A DNA stretch of 64,000 nt. Source: Eustoma russellianum (lineage: Eukaryota; Streptophyta; Magnoliopsida; Gentianales; Gentianaceae). The position numbers and the translations under genes were made by a program. The stretch covers positions 39,989,693 to 40,053,692 of the forward strand of contig AP025040.1 in assembly GCA_036186865.1 (NCBI GenBank), given 5' to 3'. Under the pieces are notes generated by a model. The model had not been told where the DNA came from. It did not search any database and saw only the letters and a list, made by a program, of their open reading frames with translations. Shown here in pieces: positions 60,880 to 64,000 of this stretch. Positions within the stretch are counted from its first letter, which is position 1. The number at the start of each line of letters is the position of its first letter.

Positions 60880-62475
60880 GGTGGTATCAGAGCCCAGACT
60901 CCAGATCTGCCTCGGAAACGCAGGATTAACTAGATCACTTAGACTTAAGCTACGATCTTTTCATAAAATAACGATTTTACCCCTAATAAACAAAGTAGAC
61001 TTAAGAGATGATTTTAGACTTAGGCTATGATCGGGTTATAGGAGGTGTGTGACGATGGTGAGCTTTCTCTGTCTAATTACCGTTTTACCCCGTGTCCAAC
61101 CCTTTTAACTTGCTATTGACTAATCTGATTTCTTTTCATGAACTAGAATTACAGAAATGACTCCACGACGTGAGCCAGCTGGAAGTGGTGGTGAGAACCA
61201 CCAGAATCAGAGGATCATCGCCAAGCACTTGAAGATGCCATAGTCACCATGACTAACACCTTAGCACAGTAGCACCAGCTGCTACTAGCATGCACCGTCT
61301 CCATAACCATCGCAATCGGACCTGAGATTCTTCGACAAGGAGATGCAGAGGAGTGATGGCGCAACACAATTGACACCGCCGACCACTTGGATCTAATTTC
61401 ATAATAAGTTTAAAAAGTACTACGTGTTAGTCAGTACGATCTTCCAGAGCATGGTTCTAGAGCCACGGCAGAAGCATAGGTTTAGGTTATGATCTTAAAA
61501 ATTAAGTTACGATTTTGCCTTAAGCCACGATCTTAGACATAAGCACTAAATTTTTGTCGTAAGCACTAACTATACATTAAGCATGTTATTGGAAAAAAGA
61601 TGAGACCTTAGAGGTTAAGTTTAATCCTACCCGTAAGTCACGACTTAGACATAAGCGACAATCTTGATTAAGAGTTTATCTTTGACTTAAGCATTGATTT
61701 TAGTCATGAACATTGATTATATGCTAAGTATGATTTGGAAATAAGAACTGATCTTAGACATAAATGGCAATCTGAACATCAGGTGATGATTTGAATATAA
61801 GCACTGATCTTAGTCGTAAGCTGTAATTATATTCTAAGCATTGAACTTAAGAAATAGGTAATGATTTTAGACGTAAGGAATGATGATACCGAGTATCGAT
61901 CCTAGAAATAAGTGATGATATTAGACCTAAGTGATGATCGGATAAGGGATCTGCCCACGTATACCTATGGCACTCCATACGACTCTGAATTATTTACTTT
62001 ACCTAAGTGTTGTTTATAATCATTTGAATAATTCCTTAGATCCGACCCCTGCAAACTCGATACATTATGAGAAATTAAGCGAGTTCACACCTCTACCTCA
62101 ACAGTAGTATCAGAGCGTGACTATGTCTAAGTTTGGGTTGAAGTTCTTAAACGATGACTTGTAGTAAAATAATAATGACTAAGAAAGGATTAATATATAG
62201 GAGGACTTGATGGATATTTCAAATGATCACGTAACAAATATATGAATCATATGTGATTAGTTCAAGAATTCAGAATTGTAGGTTACAATTATATAAGGTG
62301 AATAATACCCGTTAAGTGGTATAGGTGGAGTGGAGAGCTTAACAACCTAAAAGTAAGGTTGATATCATGATATTCGTGAGGTATACTAGGTAAATTCTTA
62401 AGTAGAACTATACTAAGTTGTCAATTACATAATCCGCAAGTTTCGAGGACGAAACTTTTTGTAAGGGGAGAAGAG
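60880..62475 (+). mobile_element. Internal region 3: PBS, gag relic, PPT
   Basis: PBS at 60882-60893, stopped gag start at 61157, degenerate repeats at about 61480-61945, PPT at 62463-62475. See internal 2 for shared variants. Confidence 0.9.
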
Positions 62476-64000
62476 TGTTAGGTCCGGAAGTTTTTGTGAT
62501 AGGAAAAAAAAGAAGATAATAACAAAATATAGTGATTATCCTAAATTTGATAGGAAAGATAGAAGATAAGGATATGAGTTAGGATATGATTTTGGAAATC
62601 GAATTTTAACCTAAAAGGAAGTTTCCTAACCTACCTTTTAATTACCTATTTATACCTACCTTTTAATTACCTATTTATACCTACCTATGGTTATATAATA
62701 AAACAAAAAAAAAGAAACCACAAACCCTATTTTCCCCACAAGTCTGCCGCCCATACAAAGGGAGAAAAAAAATTATACACTCCAACCTCCAGCAAGCAGC
62801 CGAGAGTCATAGGAGGAAGAAGGGGGGGTCCTTTTTGCTTCAATCCAACTCAAATTCTCTCTATGGTATATTATAATCGGGATAGGTAAGTATCCTTTCT
62901 ATGCTTATTATGAATTTGTAAAGTCCGTATCTGTGTTTTCGTACCGAATCATAGATCATACATAAGTAGATGTGATTGCACAAGTTGATGTATATATATG
63001 TATGATCGTTGCAATATATGTATATAAGATGTAAGGTTGTAAATGGCCGAAACATTTTGAATACATTAAAGGGTTTAGGCATACCCACTGATGGTGGGAA
63101 TAATACGTTAATTTTCAAAAAAAATATATTAAATTGTGTATGGATTTGTAAGGGCCGAAAATTGATTATTTGGAAATTATAGGGGGGGTCGAATATAGGT
63201 ATGCTGCATTAATGGTATATTTTGTATAAAAGAAAGTATATATTTTATTGTATATAATCTCATATATTCAATGTAAAGTATTTGATTATAAGTATAATCA
63301 TATGTATTTGTGAGTTGTGGTAAATATGAAAAAATTGTCACTGGTGCTTGCACATGAAAAATGCCAATTACAGAATCTTCAAATTTGGCCAAAGCTACAT
63401 TCAGAAATGTATTTATCTCATATTTTAATGTCTAAAACCTAAAGTATATATATAAGTGTGTACATATGGACGTGAAAATTAGTACTTTCATATTTGGTGG
63501 CCAAAATTTAAGATGGACTTTTGAAATCGTAAGTTTTATAAGTATATGGTATTATAGATATTGCATTATATATGTATGTATGCACGTATGAAGTTCAATA
63601 TTCACACCAGATGTATTTGTTAAAATTTCATTAGTCTTACGTATGCTAAAGCTTAATTAATTTCTAACTGGATTTTTTACTTCTGTGAAAACAACTTAAA
63701 AATAGTCTCAACTATAAACCACCACAGTTGCAGCTTATCTCAACTTTTATCAAAGTTAAATACAAGATCTTTTTTTTTACCGTTCCAATTTTCATGGCAA
63801 GATAACGAATACTAACCTTTTTGTTTTATAATAATGGACAAACATTTTAACCAAATGAATTTATTTAACATGTGCTCTGCCTTTCGATTTTGCTTTTCTA
63901 TTAGTTTTTATTTGAAACTTCTGACACACCAGTCCTTAGAGCTTCATACTTCATGTCCTTTTATTTTAGTAACATTTAACTTTATTTAATTTGTTACGGG
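62476..64000 (+). repeat. LTR4 of the array, cut by the window end
   Basis: The first 1525 bp of another LTR, aligned with LTR3 and sharing its private variants. The array therefore continues, or ends with this LTR, beyond the window. Confidence 0.9.

Larger units (their letters stand above)
46539..64000 (+). mobile_element. Tandem array of a non-autonomous Ty3/gypsy-like element
   Basis: The layout is LTR1 46539-50755, internal 1 50756-52352, LTR2 52353-55820, internal 2 55821-57416, LTR3 57417-60879, internal 3 60880-62475, LTR4 62476-64000 (cut by the window). The LTRs are about 3.47 kb, start TGTTAGGTCC and end CTACA. LTR1 is longer through an insertion. Each internal region begins GG then TGGTATCAGAGC (primer-binding site for initiator tRNA-Met) and ends in AAGGGGAGAAGAG, a polypurine tract after a TTTCGAGGACGAAAC motif typical of Ty3/gypsy 3' ends. 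There is no pol; the 1.6-kb internal holds only a gag relic. Copies are nearly identical. LTR-LTR unequal recombination is the simplest origin. Tekay/Del-like chromovirus affinity is a guess from the long LTRs. Confidence 0.9.

Noticed and set aside
46539..64000. Repeated small ORFs (85, 71, 87, 70 and 76 codons) seen in each array unit
   Set aside because: They repeat only because the LTR repeats. They have no recognisable domain and are AT-rich noncoding translations.
46539..64000. Satellite DNA or segmental duplication of a host locus
   Set aside because: TG...CA ends, PBS and PPT at each junction identify LTR retrotransposon structure.
1..64000. CRISPR array
   Set aside because: No short direct repeats with unique spacers. 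The repeats here are microsatellites, minisatellites and LTRs in a eukaryotic genome.
1..64000. tRNA or rRNA genes
   Set aside because: No cloverleaf-competent segment or rRNA similarity was recognised. TGGTATCAGAGC motifs are primer-binding sites, not tRNA genes.

Overview
The window is plant nuclear DNA, almost certainly from a eudicot. It holds one large intron-rich host gene, and nearly everything else is transposable elements. There are no operons, bacterial genes, rRNA genes or convincing tRNA genes. The asterid-like flavour of the RTE/SINE tails is only a weak hint at lineage.

The host gene lies on the + strand at 11095-43880. I reconstructed 23 coding exons, each bounded by AG and GT and all in phase. 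Together they encode 1284 residues of a KIN-14 subfamily kinesin of the KCA/KAC type (Arabidopsis KAC1/KCA1). Related proteins anchor and move chloroplasts through short actin filaments and have been linked to cell division. The order is an N-terminal coiled coil, an internal motor domain with altered nucleotide-site motifs, coiled coils, and a long conserved C-terminal region. Two introns are swollen by transposons. Intron 11 (7.8 kb) holds a plus-strand Copia fragment, a minus-strand Copia element inserted in it, and an RTE LINE inserted in that element's LTR. Intron 18 (6.6 kb) holds a decayed minus-strand Copia.

The left flank (1-11094) has an L1 LINE 3' half (about 300-2641), a decayed Copia pol with a possible LTR (about 3150-5580), SINE-like and other dispersed repeats, and a young internally deleted Copia (6596-9817, 5-bp target duplication). 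A 175-bp TIR element with G-boxes and a 9-bp target duplication sits about 0.6 kb upstream of the kinesin start codon.

The right flank (43881-46538) has a GTTCG-rich repeat, a SINE-like copy, a G-box palindrome and a microsatellite. From 46539 to the window end lies a tandem array of a non-autonomous Ty3/gypsy-like element: LTR-internal-LTR-internal-LTR-internal-LTR, with about 3.47-kb LTRs and 1.6-kb internal regions (period about 5.06 kb). The first LTR alone carries a 619-bp reverse transcriptase fragment of a caulimovirid (endogenous pararetrovirus), bracketed by a 144-bp duplication of the LTR. I found no clearly new biochemical system. The most interesting structures are this array, the viral insertion, and the dated nest of transposons in the kinesin introns.
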